A stretch of 64,000 bases of DNA from Nitratireductor thuwali. Its GTDB lineage: Bacteria; Pseudomonadota; Alphaproteobacteria; Rhizobiales; Rhizobiaceae. The notes under the pieces were generated by a model. That model had not been told where the DNA came from. It was given only the letters and a program-made list of their open reading frames with translations, and ran no database searches. This document shows, piece by piece, positions 45,142 through 54,597 of this stretch. The stretch lies in assembly GCF_036621415.1 (NCBI RefSeq), contig NZ_CP030941.1, positions 2,292,001 to 2,356,000 of the forward strand, written 5' to 3'. How positions within the stretch are numbered: position 1 is the first letter of the stretch; each line of letters starts with the position of its first letter. A program made the translations under genes and the position numbers.

Positions 45142-46332
45142 TCAGCTCCGATAGGGTTCGAGGATGAGGTCGCGCGTGACCATGACGCGGACCGGAAAGC
45201 CGGGACGAATGGTCAGGGTTGGCGGAATGGAAATCTGACGGCGCACGATCTCATCACCGGCGCGGCCGACTGTATCCTGTGTCCCCTCGCGAATGGCGCG
45301 GGCAATATCACTCTCATTGTCGGTGCCAAGCTCCACACCGATATTGAGGACGGTGGCGAGACCGGCCGCCATGAACAAGCGGCCCCAATGATGATCGACG
45401 CCGTCTTCGAGCCCGGCGTAGCCGGCTTCGTCGGCGCCGGGCTGGCGTTCAAGAGTAATGGAGCGGCCATTGGGCAGGATCAGCCGGGTCCATACCAGAA
45501 GCACCCGGCTCTGCCCGAAGGCGACGCGGCTGTCATATTCGCCGATGAGACGCGACCCTTGCGGCATCAGGAGGAAACGCCCGGTCGGACTGTCATAGAC
45601 ATGGGATGTCACCTGGGCGGTAATCTGGCCGGGAAGATCGGAGCGAAGGCCAGTAACAAGTGCCGCCGGAATGACCGCGCCGGCTTGGACAACATAGGGG
45701 CTTGGCGGATCGGTGAGCCGGTCGGTACTCGTCGTGCGGCGATCGACAGGTTCGTCGAGAAAGGCCTCGCGCCGTTCCGTCGCGTCCGGCGCGGTGGAAG
45801 CCGCATTGGCAGGAAAGAATGACTCGGCGGTGGGCGGAGCGGCAGCCACTTGCGTGGTTTGCGGCTGTGCCTGCACGGTGGTGCTGGCTTCGGCAAAGAG
45901 TTGGCTGAGGCGGGCCGCTTCCATTTCCTGGGCGCGGCGCTGTTCCTCGGGATCGGCGGCCGGGGTGGTGACAACTGGCGCGGGGACCGGCTCGCCGCGC
46001 TGCCGGGCCGACAGGATCGGCCGTCCGAGTTCGCCAGGCAGCGGCGGGCCGAGCTGCGGCACATCCGTGTAATCCGCCGGCAGGCGCGACAGGCCTTCAG
46101 CCTCCTGAATGCGTTCCGTGGAATAGAGCTCTTGCGGGCCATCGACAGGCTCGAGGTCCTGCAGGGCAACGATCAGGATGGCGCCGAGCCCAAGACCGCC
46201 CACCGTTCCCAGAACCATGAGCGTCCGGCGTGAGAGCCGCATGACACGTGGCGGATCGGCGCGCAGTCTCAGCGACGCAGCGATGTCCTTCCCGTCTTCG
46301 ATCTCCGGCCGTTCCTCTGTTTTCTCGCTCAT
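45142..46332 (-). CDS. trbI: Conjugal transfer protein TrbI (VirB10-like)
   Basis: TrbI forms the periplasm-spanning scaffold of the mating channel, linking inner and outer membranes. The 396-residue product has a cytoplasmic head, one membrane segment (TLMVLGTVGGLGLGAILIVAL), a Pro/Ala-rich stretch, and the C-terminal VirB10 domain (AGAVIPAALVTGLRSDLPGQ, GSRLIGEYDSRVAFGQSR in parts). Its start overlaps the trbG stop by one base. Confidence 0.95.
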   Translation of the reverse strand: MSEKTEERPEIEDGKDIAASLRLRADPPRVMRLSRRTLMVLGTVGGLGLGAILIVALQDLEPVDGPQELYSTERIQEAEGLSRLPADYTDVPQLGPPLPGELGRPILSARQRGEPVPAPVVTTPAADPEEQRRAQEMEAARLSQLFAEASTTVQAQPQTTQVAAAPPTAESFFPANAASTAPDATERREAFLDEPVDRRTTSTDRLTDPPSPYVVQAGAVIPAALVTGLRSDLPGQITAQVTSHVYDSPTGRFLLMPQGSRLIGEYDSRVAFGQSRVLLVWTRLILPNGRSITLERQPGADEAGYAGLEDGVDHHWGRLFMAAGLATVLNIGVELGTDNESDIARAIREGTQDTVGRAGDEIVRRQISIPPTLTIRPGFPVRVMVTRDLILEPYRS

Positions 46333-47360
46333 TAGCGGCCTCCACCAGAAGAATGGTGTGCGGCTACGCTCTGCCGCACACCGTCGGTGCGGACGATCCG
46401 TACCCGTTTCTGTTCGTCGCCGAGGCGTAGCTCGGCGGCGGCGAAGAGCCGGTCGACGATCATGTAGTTGCGGCGAATGCGGTAATTGACGAGCTGGCCT
46501 TCGCCTTCGGGCCCAATGACAAAAAGCGGCGGCATTTCCCCCTGACCGACCCCGCGCGGAAACTCGATGAAGACCTGCCGCCCGTCATCGAAAGCGCGCC
46601 GCGGCCGCCAGGGCGCGCGGTCGCCTTCGATCCGGTAGCGGAAGCGCAGAGAGTCGAGCGCGACATCGCGTTCGATCGGCAGCGCGGCCTCAGCCTCGAC
46701 ATTACGTCGCCTGAGGGCGATCAGCGCGTCCTCGGCATAGGTCCAGGAGACCGACGCCATATAGGCGGACGGATTCGCCCTCAGTTCGAGATGATAGGTG
46801 CGCCGGTCGGTGTTGATGACGAGATTGGTCTGGAGATCGGGCCGTGTCGGTTTGACGAGGATATGGATGCGCTGGGAATCGCCCGAGCCGCTCTGCGTAT
46901 CGCCGATGATCCAGCGGGCGGTGTCGCCGGCGGCGATCGGACCGGAGCCGGTCAGCTTCTCGCCGGGTTGCAGGGCGATGTCGGTGATCTGGCCTGGCGA
47001 GGCATAGACCTGATAAAGCGCACCCTCGCTATACGGATAGAGCTGGACGGCATTGATGAAACCGTCGCGCACCGGCTCCATTCGGGCGGCGGCGTTCGCC
47101 TCGGTCACGCGTTCGGCAGGATCGGCGGATTCCGGTTCTTCTTCCTCGCCATCGACCGGCTTGAGCTGTCCCGGCAGGGGCAGCGGTTCGGTTCGCTCGA
47201 CGATCCGCACCGGCCGTTCCGGTTCCGGGAGAAGCGTCGCTTCGATGGCGGGTTCGTCATAGGCGATTTCCGGCGGCTTGAAGGTCGCGCATCCCGACAA
47301 GGCGGTGGCGGCCAAAAGGACGGCGATGGAGGCTTTGCGAGGCGGACGTGTTCTTGTCAT
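46332..47360 (-). CDS. trbG: Conjugal transfer protein TrbG (VirB9-like)
   Basis: TrbG is an outer-membrane-complex component. The 342-residue product has an N-terminal signal with a lipobox-like ATALSGCATF (probable lipoprotein), a Pro/Glu-rich linker, and the VirB9/CagX C-terminal domain (YHLELRANPSAYMASVSWTY, YRIRRNYMIVDRLFAAAELRLG in part). It overlaps trbF at the start (ATGA) and trbI at the stop. Confidence 0.94.
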   Translation of the reverse strand: MTRTRPPRKASIAVLLAATALSGCATFKPPEIAYDEPAIEATLLPEPERPVRIVERTEPLPLPGQLKPVDGEEEEPESADPAERVTEANAAARMEPVRDGFINAVQLYPYSEGALYQVYASPGQITDIALQPGEKLTGSGPIAAGDTARWIIGDTQSGSGDSQRIHILVKPTRPDLQTNLVINTDRRTYHLELRANPSAYMASVSWTYAEDALIALRRRNVEAEAALPIERDVALDSLRFRYRIEGDRAPWRPRRAFDDGRQVFIEFPRGVGQGEMPPLFVIGPEGEGQLVNYRIRRNYMIVDRLFAAAELRLGDEQKRVRIVRTDGVRQSVAAHHSSGGGR

Positions 47361-48043
47361 TGGGCAGTCTCCCGGGACCAGTTGATGGCGTTGACGAAAA
47401 TGCCGAGCGGATTCTTGCGCAGGCGCTCGGCGTCGCGCGGCTGTTGCAGGACGATGGTGAGAATGGCGGTCCAGCGTTCGGTCGCGGCGAGTTGCCCGTT
47501 CGTGTAACGGCGCTCGAGCCAGGCGACACGGAAACTGCTCTCCGAAGCGCGGATGACGCTTGAGACCTCAACCGAGACCTGCGTTTCGCCGACCTCGGCG
47601 AAGGGATCGTTCACGCGGGCATAGTCGTTGAGGGCGACCGCCCCTCTGTCTGTGGTGAAGTCATAGGCGCGCAGCCAGTTCTGGCGCAGCACGACGGGGT
47701 CGGCGGGGATCTGTCGCACATTCTCGATGAAACGCGACAGATGATAGGCGATCTGCGGGTCTGTCGGGCGGTAGTCTGCGGTTGCGGGCGCTACGGCTTG
47801 CGCCGCGCCGAGCCGGTCCACTTCGACGACATAGGGCGTGATCGTCCCTTGCGTGGATTGCCAGGCCAAGGCTGCGCTGAGCCCGGCCGACAGCAGCAGG
47901 CACCCGAACGCCATCAGCCGCCAGTTCCAGGCCTGGACGCGCGCCGAACCGATCCGTTCATCCCAGGCCTGGGCGGCTTTCTGATAGGGCGTGACGGGCT
48001 CGGGGGTCTTGGAATAGCGAACGCTCGGGCGACGGAACATCAT
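47357..48043 (-). CDS. trbF: Conjugal transfer protein TrbF (VirB8-like)
   Basis: TrbF is an inner-membrane assembly factor of the channel. The 228-residue product has a short cytoplasmic head, one membrane segment (LMAFGCLLLSAGLSAALAW) and a periplasmic VirB8 domain ending NPLGIFVNAINWSRE, a typical TrbF end. Its ATG overlaps the trbL stop. Confidence 0.95.
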   Translation of the reverse strand: MMFRRPSVRYSKTPEPVTPYQKAAQAWDERIGSARVQAWNWRLMAFGCLLLSAGLSAALAWQSTQGTITPYVVEVDRLGAAQAVAPATADYRPTDPQIAYHLSRFIENVRQIPADPVVLRQNWLRAYDFTTDRGAVALNDYARVNDPFAEVGETQVSVEVSSVIRASESSFRVAWLERRYTNGQLAATERWTAILTIVLQQPRDAERLRKNPLGIFVNAINWSRETAQ

Positions 48044-49335
48044 GATTTCTCCGAAAGGCTGACAGCGGTCCCGCCGCCGCCATGATCGCCGGAGCGAACG
48101 ACATGGGCGGCGGTGGTGGCGCCGTGGTGAAGGGTCTGCTGGTGTTTCATGCGGCGGGCCCAGGCGGGCGGCCCGCTTGGTGATCCTGGCGCGGACGCCG
48201 ACCTTTCGGGGGCGTTGGTGAACCTGCCGCCGGTGGACTCGAAGGCGGCGCGCGAACCGGACCGGTAGCTCTCGCTCATCGAGCGGCGGAGCGGACTCGT
48301 CGCGGCACCGACACCGGCCTGTCCGACGCCGGCTATGCCTGCCGCGACACCGGGAGCGCCGCCGCCAGCGGCCGTGCTGCCCACGCGGTAGGCGGTCGAT
48401 GCCCCGCCGGCCAGCGCCGCGGTGCCACGAGCCCCAGCGCCTGCCGCACCGGCGGCAAGCTTTGCGCCCGCCACGCCACCCATTGCCATGCCGCCTGCGG
48501 CGAGACCGGTTCCCACCGCGGCGCCAGCGCCGAGCTGTGGTCCGCCTGAGACGATCCCGTTGGCGATGCCGGGGCCGAAAATGCCGAGCGCCAGCATGGA
48601 GAGCGCGGCGAGCACGATCGCCATGGCGTCCTCGATGGTCGGCTCACCTGCGAAGCCTGCGGTGAACTCGCCGAAAATGGTCGAACCGATGCCGACGATC
48701 ACGGCGAGCACCAGCACCTTGACGCCGGACGAGATCACCAGCCCGAGCACGCGCTCGGCCATGAAGGCGGTCTTGTTGAAGAGACCGAAGGGCACGAGGA
48801 TGAAGCCGGCCAATGTCGCCAGCTTGAACTCGATCAGGGTGACGAAGAGCTGGATCGCCAGAATGAAGAAGGACAGGAGAACGACGAGCCAGGCGAACAG
48901 CAGGATCGAGATCTGGATGAAGTTCTCGAAGAAGGAAACGAAGCCCATCAACTCGGCGATCGAGGCGAGGATGGGCCGACCGGCCTCGAGGCCGATTTCG
49001 GCGATGCGGCCGGGCTGGAGAAGCTCGGTGGCGCTCAAGGCTCCGCCCGATGCTATGAGGCCCAGCCCGGCGAAGCTTTCGAAAACGATGCGGGCAAGCG
49101 TGTTCCAGTTACCGATGATGTAGGCGAAGACGCCGACGAAGAGCGTCTTCTTAATGAGCCGGGCGAGGATGTCGTCGTCGGCGCCCCAGGCCCAGAACAG
49201 CGCGGCGAGCGTCACGTCGATGACGATCAACGTCGTCGCTAGGAAGGCGACGTCGCCGCCGAGCAGACCGAATCCGGAGTCGATGTAGGAGGTAAAGACC
49301 TGCAGGAACCGGTCGATGACGCCAACGCCCTCCAT
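48040..49335 (-). CDS. trbL: Conjugal transfer protein TrbL (VirB6-like)
   Basis: The 431-residue product is an inner-membrane protein with about six helices in residues 20-270 and the TrbL signature (FLQVFTSYIDSGFGLLGGDV near the start). A Gly/Ala-rich low-complexity stretch (about 275-350) and a polar tail follow, as usual for TrbL. VirB6-class proteins form the inner-membrane pore region. Confidence 0.94.
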   Translation of the reverse strand: MEGVGVIDRFLQVFTSYIDSGFGLLGGDVAFLATTLIVIDVTLAALFWAWGADDDILARLIKKTLFVGVFAYIIGNWNTLARIVFESFAGLGLIASGGALSATELLQPGRIAEIGLEAGRPILASIAELMGFVSFFENFIQISILLFAWLVVLLSFFILAIQLFVTLIEFKLATLAGFILVPFGLFNKTAFMAERVLGLVISSGVKVLVLAVIVGIGSTIFGEFTAGFAGEPTIEDAMAIVLAALSMLALGIFGPGIANGIVSGGPQLGAGAAVGTGLAAGGMAMGGVAGAKLAAGAAGAGARGTAALAGGASTAYRVGSTAAGGGAPGVAAGIAGVGQAGVGAATSPLRRSMSESYRSGSRAAFESTGGRFTNAPERSASAPGSPSGPPAWARRMKHQQTLHHGATTAAHVVRSGDHGGGGTAVSLSEKS

Positions 49336-49338
49336 CGT

Positions 49339-49611
49339 CTATTCCTCCTCGGTATTGTCGGCAGGCAGACCGAGGAAGCGGCGACGATGCTCGGCCCAAG
49401 CGGCGCGGCAGGTCGTGTCGGTGTTCATATCTTCCGGGGTCATCGTCCGGCACCGCGTCAGCTCTTCCTGCAATGGATCGTCGCCCGCCGACGGCTCCAC
49501 CGGCACTTCTGGTGCGGCAGTGTTCGCCAACTCGACGGCTGCGAAGAGCGCCGTGAGCGCGCCGAGACCGAAGGAGACGAGCCGAAGAATACGGTCGGGA
49601 GAGCGGCGCAT
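49339..49611 (-). CDS. trbK: TrbK-alt entry exclusion-type protein
   Basis: The 90-residue product has one N-terminal membrane segment (ILRLVSFGLGALTALFAAVEL) and a short periplasmic part with two Cys (RCRTM and TTCRAAW). This matches the alternative TrbK form placed between trbJ and trbL in alphaproteobacterial ICEs. TrbK proteins block uptake of a second copy of the same element. It is not a clear lipoprotein, unlike RP4 TrbK. Confidence 0.85.
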   Translation of the reverse strand: MRRSPDRILRLVSFGLGALTALFAAVELANTAAPEVPVEPSAGDDPLQEELTRCRTMTPEDMNTDTTCRAAWAEHRRRFLGLPADNTEEE

Positions 49612-49617
49612 CGGTCC

Positions 49618-50358
49618 CTACCGGAACATGGTGACGGTGGTCGGCGCGTAACCGCTTCCATAGTCGAGGAAGCGATTAAGGTTCTCGCGGGCCTGAGCCT
49701 CGGCGGAGGCTCGGCGAGCCGCATCCAACGCCTGCGCGCGGTTCTGCGCGGCGATGGCGGCAGTCAAATCCGTTATCTGCTGGCTTTGCAGCGCGAGAAG
49801 CTGATTACCCGCCTGCGCCGCCTGCAGGGCGCCGGTCGCGCCCTGGCTCTGGGAGACAAGGTTGCTGAGCTCGGCGCGCGTTCCTTCGATATTGTCGACG
49901 ACGCCCGCCTGAACCTTCAGGGCGTCCTCGTATCCGGCGACAGAGGTGCGCCAGCGCGCTTCAGCGTTGGCGATCATGTCGGCGAAATCGCCGTTCGCGG
50001 CCGCGTCGCCATACTGCTCGTTGAAAGCGGTCTCGATCTCGGAGACCTGATAGGCGATGCTCTGCGCCTCGTTCAGGAGATCCTGGGTGCGGGCGATCGT
50101 GGTCTGAAGCTGGGCGAGCGAGGAATGCGGCAGGCTCGCAAGATTGCGCGCCTGATTGATCAGCATCTGCGCTTCGTTCTGGAGCTGCTTGATCTGGTTG
50201 TTGATCTGTTCGAGCGTCCGGGCGGCGGTCAGCACGTTTTCGGCGTAATTCGACGGATCGAACACGATGTCGCCGAAGCCGAACAGTGCATGGGCCGGTT
50301 GCACCGGCGCGAAGGCGATGGCGCCGATCATCATGAGGGCGGCGAGTTTCTTACGCAT
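49618..50358 (-). CDS. trbJ: Conjugal transfer protein TrbJ (VirB5-like)
   Basis: From ATG 50358 the product has 246 residues: a signal peptide (MRKKLAALMMIGAIAFAPVQ) then FGFGDIVFDPSNYAENVL and long coiled-coil-prone helices. VirB5-class proteins act as a minor pilus part or adhesin outside the inner membrane. The ATG lies inside the end of trbE. A longer upstream frame overlaps trbE entirely and is rejected. Confidence 0.94.
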   Translation of the reverse strand: MRKKLAALMMIGAIAFAPVQPAHALFGFGDIVFDPSNYAENVLTAARTLEQINNQIKQLQNEAQMLINQARNLASLPHSSLAQLQTTIARTQDLLNEAQSIAYQVSEIETAFNEQYGDAAANGDFADMIANAEARWRTSVAGYEDALKVQAGVVDNIEGTRAELSNLVSQSQGATGALQAAQAGNQLLALQSQQITDLTAAIAAQNRAQALDAARRASAEAQARENLNRFLDYGSGYAPTTVTMFR

Positions 50359-52810
50359 CTGTATTCTCCTTGGTTTGAGGTGAAGGATCTGGATCGGGGA
50401 CCGGGCCGAGCAGTTCGACGGCCCAGTCGAGTCCGCATCGGGTGAGCCAGGCGGCGGCGAAGCCGTCCCGCCCGTGTTCGGCGAGGATGTCGGTGATGGC
50501 GGCCTGGTCGGCCTTCGACGATGCGGCGGTGAAGGCGAGCGCGACCTCGCCGAGACCGAGCGAGAAGAGCCGATTGCCCCGTCGGGACTGGCAGTAATAA
50601 TCGCGCTTCGGCATGGCCCGCGCGACGATCTCGATCTGGCGCTCGTTGAGACCGAAGCGCCGATAGATGTCGGCAATTTGCGGTTCGAATGCGCGCTCGT
50701 TCGGTAGAAAAGCCCTGGTCGGGCAGCTTTCGACAATGGCGGGCGCGATGGCCGAATTGTCGATATCGGCGAGCGACTGCGTGGCGAAGAGGACGGAGGC
50801 GTTCTTCTTTCTCAGCGTCTTCAGCCATTCGCGGAGCTGACCGCCGAAGGTGCCGTCATCGAGTGCAAGCCAGCCTTCGTCGACGATGATCAGGCTCGGG
50901 CGTCCATCGAAGCGCTCCTCGATCCGATGGAACAGATAGGCGAGCACGGCAGGCGTTGCGGCCGAGCCGATCAGCCCTTCGGTCTCGAACGCCTGAAAGT
51001 CGGCGGTTCCCAGTTCCTCGGTCTCGGCGTCCAGCAACCGTCCGAAGGGGCCGCCGAGACAGAATGGCGCCATCGCCTGTTTGAGCTCGGTCGACTGCAA
51101 CAGAACCGAGAGGCCCGTCAGGGTGCGTTCCTCGACCGGCGCCGAGGCGAGCGAGGTCAGCGCCGACCAGAGATGATCCCGCGCCACCGGATCGACAGTG
51201 ACGCCTTCGCGCGCGATCAGGCCGGACAGCCAATCCTGCGCCCAAGTGCGCTCGCTCGTCTCGTCGATATTGCGGAGCGGCTGGAGTTGGACGGCCGCCT
51301 CATCCTCCGACAGCGCCCCGGCGAGATCCAGCCAGTCGCCGCCGCAGGCGACGGTTGCACAACGGATCGAGCCGCCGAAATCGAAGGCGAACACCTGTGC
51401 GCCGGGATAGCGGCGGAACTGCAGCGCCATCAGCGCCAGCAGCACCGACTTGCCCGAACCGGTGGGGCCGACGACCAGCGTATGGCCGACATCGCCGACA
51501 TGGGGTGAAAAGCGAAACGGGGTCGACCCTTCCGTCTCGGCGAAGAAGAGCGGCGGGCCGTCCAGATGATCATTGCGCGCCGGCCCCGCCCACACCGCCG
51601 AGATCGGGATCATGTGGACGAGATTGAGGGTCGAGACCGGCGGCTGGCGGACATTGGCGTAGAGGTGGCCGGGCAGCGAACCGAGCCAAGCCTCGATGGC
51701 GTTGACGGTTTCCGGCATGCAGGTGAAATCGCGACCCTGTATGACCTTCTCGGCCGCTTTCAGCTTGGCCTCGGCGACCGCTTCGTCCTCGTCCCAGACC
51801 GTCAGCGTGGCCGTGACATAGGCGGCGCCCGCCATGTCGGCGCCGAGCTCCTGCAGGGCTTCGTCAGCGTCGGCGGCCTTGTTCGATGCGTCCGAGTCGA
51901 GCAGCGTCGAGGCCTCGTTGGTCATCACCTCCTTCAGGATCGCGGCGATGGATTTGCGCTTGGCGAACCACTGTCGGCGAATGCGGGTGAGGAGCCTGGT
52001 CGCGTCTGTCTTGTCGAGGCAGACGGCGCGCGACACCCAGCGATATTCAAAGGCCTGGCCGTTGAGTTCGTCGAGCAGGCCTGGCCATGTGATGGTCGGG
52101 AACCCAATGATGGTCAGCGTACGGAGGTGGTCATCACCCAATTTCGGCGCCAATCCACCGACAAGCGCACTGTCGACCAGGAGCGCGTCGAGATGCATCG
52201 GCGTTTCCGGGACACGAACGCGCTGGCGCCGGGTTGAAATCGTCGAATGGAGATAGGTCAGCGTTTCCTCGTCGGAGAGCCAGGCCGCCTCCGGCATGAA
52301 GCCATCGAGGAGATCGAGCAGACGATCCGTGCGCGCGGTAAAGCTTGTGATATGCTCTTGCGGTTTCAGACCCTTGTCCGGGGCGTCCTCATAGAGCCAG
52401 CGTCCAGCGCGGCTGGCATCGTCCGCTGGCGGCATCCAGACGAAGGTCAGGAAATAGGCGCTCTCGAAATGGCTCGACGCCTCTTCGAACTGCGCTCGTC
52501 GTTCAGCATCGACCAGAGCCGAAACAGGATCGGGAAATTGCGAGAGCGGATAGTCCCGGGCGGGCAGTCGTTGCGCTTCGACGAAGACAGCCCAGCCGGA
52601 GCCAAGCCGGCGCAGGGCGTTGTTCAGCCGTCCCGAGACGGCGACGAGCTCCGCAGGCGTTGCGGAGTCCAGGTCCGGTCCGCGAAACCGCGCGGTGCGC
52701 TGCAGGCTGCCGTCCTTGTTGAGGATGATGCTTGGCCCGATGAGCGCTGCCCAGGGCAGGAAGTCGGCGAGCAAGGAGGCTTTGGAGCGATATTCGGCAA
52801 GGCGCATCAT
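50351..52810 (-). CDS. trbE: Conjugal transfer ATPase TrbE (VirB4-like)
   Basis: TrbE powers assembly of the mating channel. The 819-residue product has the VirB4 N-terminal domain and a C-terminal ATPase core with Walker A GPTGSGKS (Lys454), the Walker B-like PSLIIVDEGWLALDD, and the VLFATQSLADI motif. It overlaps trbJ at its stop and starts 3 bp after trbD ends. Confidence 0.97.
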   Translation of the reverse strand: MMRLAEYRSKASLLADFLPWAALIGPSIILNKDGSLQRTARFRGPDLDSATPAELVAVSGRLNNALRRLGSGWAVFVEAQRLPARDYPLSQFPDPVSALVDAERRAQFEEASSHFESAYFLTFVWMPPADDASRAGRWLYEDAPDKGLKPQEHITSFTARTDRLLDLLDGFMPEAAWLSDEETLTYLHSTISTRRQRVRVPETPMHLDALLVDSALVGGLAPKLGDDHLRTLTIIGFPTITWPGLLDELNGQAFEYRWVSRAVCLDKTDATRLLTRIRRQWFAKRKSIAAILKEVMTNEASTLLDSDASNKAADADEALQELGADMAGAAYVTATLTVWDEDEAVAEAKLKAAEKVIQGRDFTCMPETVNAIEAWLGSLPGHLYANVRQPPVSTLNLVHMIPISAVWAGPARNDHLDGPPLFFAETEGSTPFRFSPHVGDVGHTLVVGPTGSGKSVLLALMALQFRRYPGAQVFAFDFGGSIRCATVACGGDWLDLAGALSEDEAAVQLQPLRNIDETSERTWAQDWLSGLIAREGVTVDPVARDHLWSALTSLASAPVEERTLTGLSVLLQSTELKQAMAPFCLGGPFGRLLDAETEELGTADFQAFETEGLIGSAATPAVLAYLFHRIEERFDGRPSLIIVDEGWLALDDGTFGGQLREWLKTLRKKNASVLFATQSLADIDNSAIAPAIVESCPTRAFLPNERAFEPQIADIYRRFGLNERQIEIVARAMPKRDYYCQSRRGNRLFSLGLGEVALAFTAASSKADQAAITDILAEHGRDGFAAAWLTRCGLDWAVELLGPVPDPDPSPQTKENTDA

Positions 52811-52813
52811 CGC

Positions 52814-53083
52814 TCAGACTCCGAACCAGGTTGGAAAACGAAGATGCCGCCGGGCAACGTCGACGATCTGGGCGTCATGCTTGGCAGCCCAGACCGCGAG
52901 CAGATGGCCGACGAGCCAGAGCGCGATCCCGACCACCCAGAGCCTGAGACCAAGGCCGACTGCGGCCGCGAGCGTGCCGTTGGCGATGGCGATCGCACGC
53001 GGCGCTCCGCCGAGCAGGATCGGCTCGACCAGCGCGCGGTGAACCGGTGCATGAAAGCCAGGGATTTCGGTCGCGCCCTCCAT
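52814..53083 (-). CDS. trbD: Conjugal transfer protein TrbD (VirB3-like)
   Basis: The 89-residue product has two membrane segments (ANGTLAAAVGLGLRLWVVGIAL in part, and GHLLAVWA) and the TrbD opening IPGFHAPVHRALVEPILLGGAPR in part. VirB3-class proteins sit in the inner membrane with TrbE. It shares one base with trbC. Confidence 0.93.
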   Translation of the reverse strand: MEGATEIPGFHAPVHRALVEPILLGGAPRAIAIANGTLAAAVGLGLRLWVVGIALWLVGHLLAVWAAKHDAQIVDVARRHLRFPTWFGV

Positions 53084-53412
53084 CAGATCAGCGCCCCGCC
53101 GCCGAAGGAGAAGAAGGACAGGAAGAAACTCGACGCGGCGAACGCGATCGACAGGCCGAAGACGATTTGCACCAGCCGGCGGAACCCACCCGAGGAGTCG
53201 CCGAAAGCGAGCGTCAGACCGGTTATGATGATGATGATCACGGCGACGATCTTGGCGACCGGTCCTTCGATCGATTCCAGGATCGATTGGAGCGGCGCCT
53301 CCCAGGGCATGCCCGACCCGGCTGCATGGGCGGGCGCAGCAAGTAGAACGCCGACTGCGAGGGCCGTCGCAAAGAGCGGCCAGCGTGGATAGAGAATGGT
53401 GGTTCTCGTCAT
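53083..53412 (-). CDS. trbC: Conjugal transfer pilin TrbC (VirB2-like)
   Basis: The 109-residue product has a long signal sequence (WPLFATALAVGVLLAAPAHA) and two hydrophobic segments, IVAVIIIIITGLTLAFG and QIVFGLSIAFAASSFFLSFF, as in VirB2 pilins. TrbC is the pilus subunit precursor, cyclised in RP4 by TraF, which is also encoded here (61599-62177). It overlaps trbB by four bases. Confidence 0.93.
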   Translation of the reverse strand: MTRTTILYPRWPLFATALAVGVLLAAPAHAAGSGMPWEAPLQSILESIEGPVAKIVAVIIIIITGLTLAFGDSSGGFRRLVQIVFGLSIAFAASSFFLSFFSFGGGALI

Positions 53413-54392
53413 GGATGGTCTCCTGTTTTGGGGTGAAGAAGGGGCAGGAGCCGATAGTCGCCGCTCGTATCGAGGCGTTCGATACGAGCGAGTTCGGACA
53501 ACCGCCGCGCCGAGCCGCGTCCCGAGAGGACGGCGATCAGGTTGATCGTTTCGGCGATCATCGCGCGCGGTACGGTGACGACGGCTTCCTGGATGAGCTG
53601 TTCGAGACGGCGCAGCGCGCCGAGCGCCGAGCCCGCGTGGATGGTGCCGATCCCGCCCGGATGGCCGGTGCCCCAGGCTTTCAGAAGATCGAGCGCTTCG
53701 GCACCGCGCACCTCGCCGATCGGAATGCGATCAGGCCGCAGACGTAGCGAGGAGCGGACGAGATCGGAAAGCGACGCGACACCATCCTTCGTCCGCAGCG
53801 CGACGAGGTTCGGCGTCAGGCATTGGAGTTCGCGCGTGTCCTCGATCAGAACGACGCGGTCGGAGGATTTGGCGACTTCAGCCAGCAGGGCGTTGGTGAG
53901 CGTGGTCTTGCCGGTCGAGGTGCCGCCAGCGACAAGGATATTGGCGCGCGTTGCGATGGCCTCGCGCAATTCCGTCGCTGCTTGTTTCGGCATGATCCCG
54001 GCGCTGACATAGTCTTCGAGCGTGAAGACCGCGACCGCCGGCTTCCGGATCGCGAAGACCGGTGCGGCGACCACGGGCGGCAGCAGGCCTTCGAACCGCT
54101 CTCCCGTTCCAGGCAGTTCCGCTGAGACGCGCGGGGCTTCGGTATGGACTTCTGCGCCGACATGGTGCGCGACCAAACGAACGATCCGCTCGCCATCCGC
54201 CGCCGAAAGTTGTTCGCCCGTATCGGCGAGGCCTTCGCTCAGCCGGTCGACCCACAGGTGGCCATCGGGGTTGAGCATCACCTCGACGACGCCCGGGTCC
54301 GCAAGCCAGGTGGCGACATGCAGCCCAAGCGCCGTGCGAAGCATGCGAGAGCCGCGCTCGATCGCTTCGGTTCTGAAAGGTTGGTCGGTCAT
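53409..54392 (-). CDS. trbB: Conjugal transfer ATPase TrbB (VirB11-like)
   Basis: TrbB is the hexameric traffic ATPase of the channel. The 327-residue product has Walker A GGTSTGKT (156-163), the Asp-box/Walker B region [19 protein letters not shown] and the His-box [17 protein letters not shown]. It heads the trb run but is separated from copG by a 1.6-kb insertion, whereas these are usually adjacent. Confidence 0.97.
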   Translation of the reverse strand: MTDQPFRTEAIERGSRMLRTALGLHVATWLADPGVVEVMLNPDGHLWVDRLSEGLADTGEQLSAADGERIVRLVAHHVGAEVHTEAPRVSAELPGTGERFEGLLPPVVAAPVFAIRKPAVAVFTLEDYVSAGIMPKQAATELREAIATRANILVAGGTSTGKTTLTNALLAEVAKSSDRVVLIEDTRELQCLTPNLVALRTKDGVASLSDLVRSSLRLRPDRIPIGEVRGAEALDLLKAWGTGHPGGIGTIHAGSALGALRRLEQLIQEAVVTVPRAMIAETINLIAVLSGRGSARRLSELARIERLDTSGDYRLLPLLHPKTGDHP

Positions 54393-54597
54393 TCGCGGCC
54401 CCGCAATTGGTTACGGGGCTCATCAAGAAGACCGTTATTTGGTCAGCGGCAACAGCCGTGAAGGCGTAGTAGTGCCAGAGCGGGCAAAGACAGGAGAAGG
54501 CGGAGGCGCCCGGGTAGGATCAACATTTAATATTGAGAATATTGGGGTCGTTCATCACACAAGCGCAACGGATATGCTGGTCGGTAAGTGCAGCGGG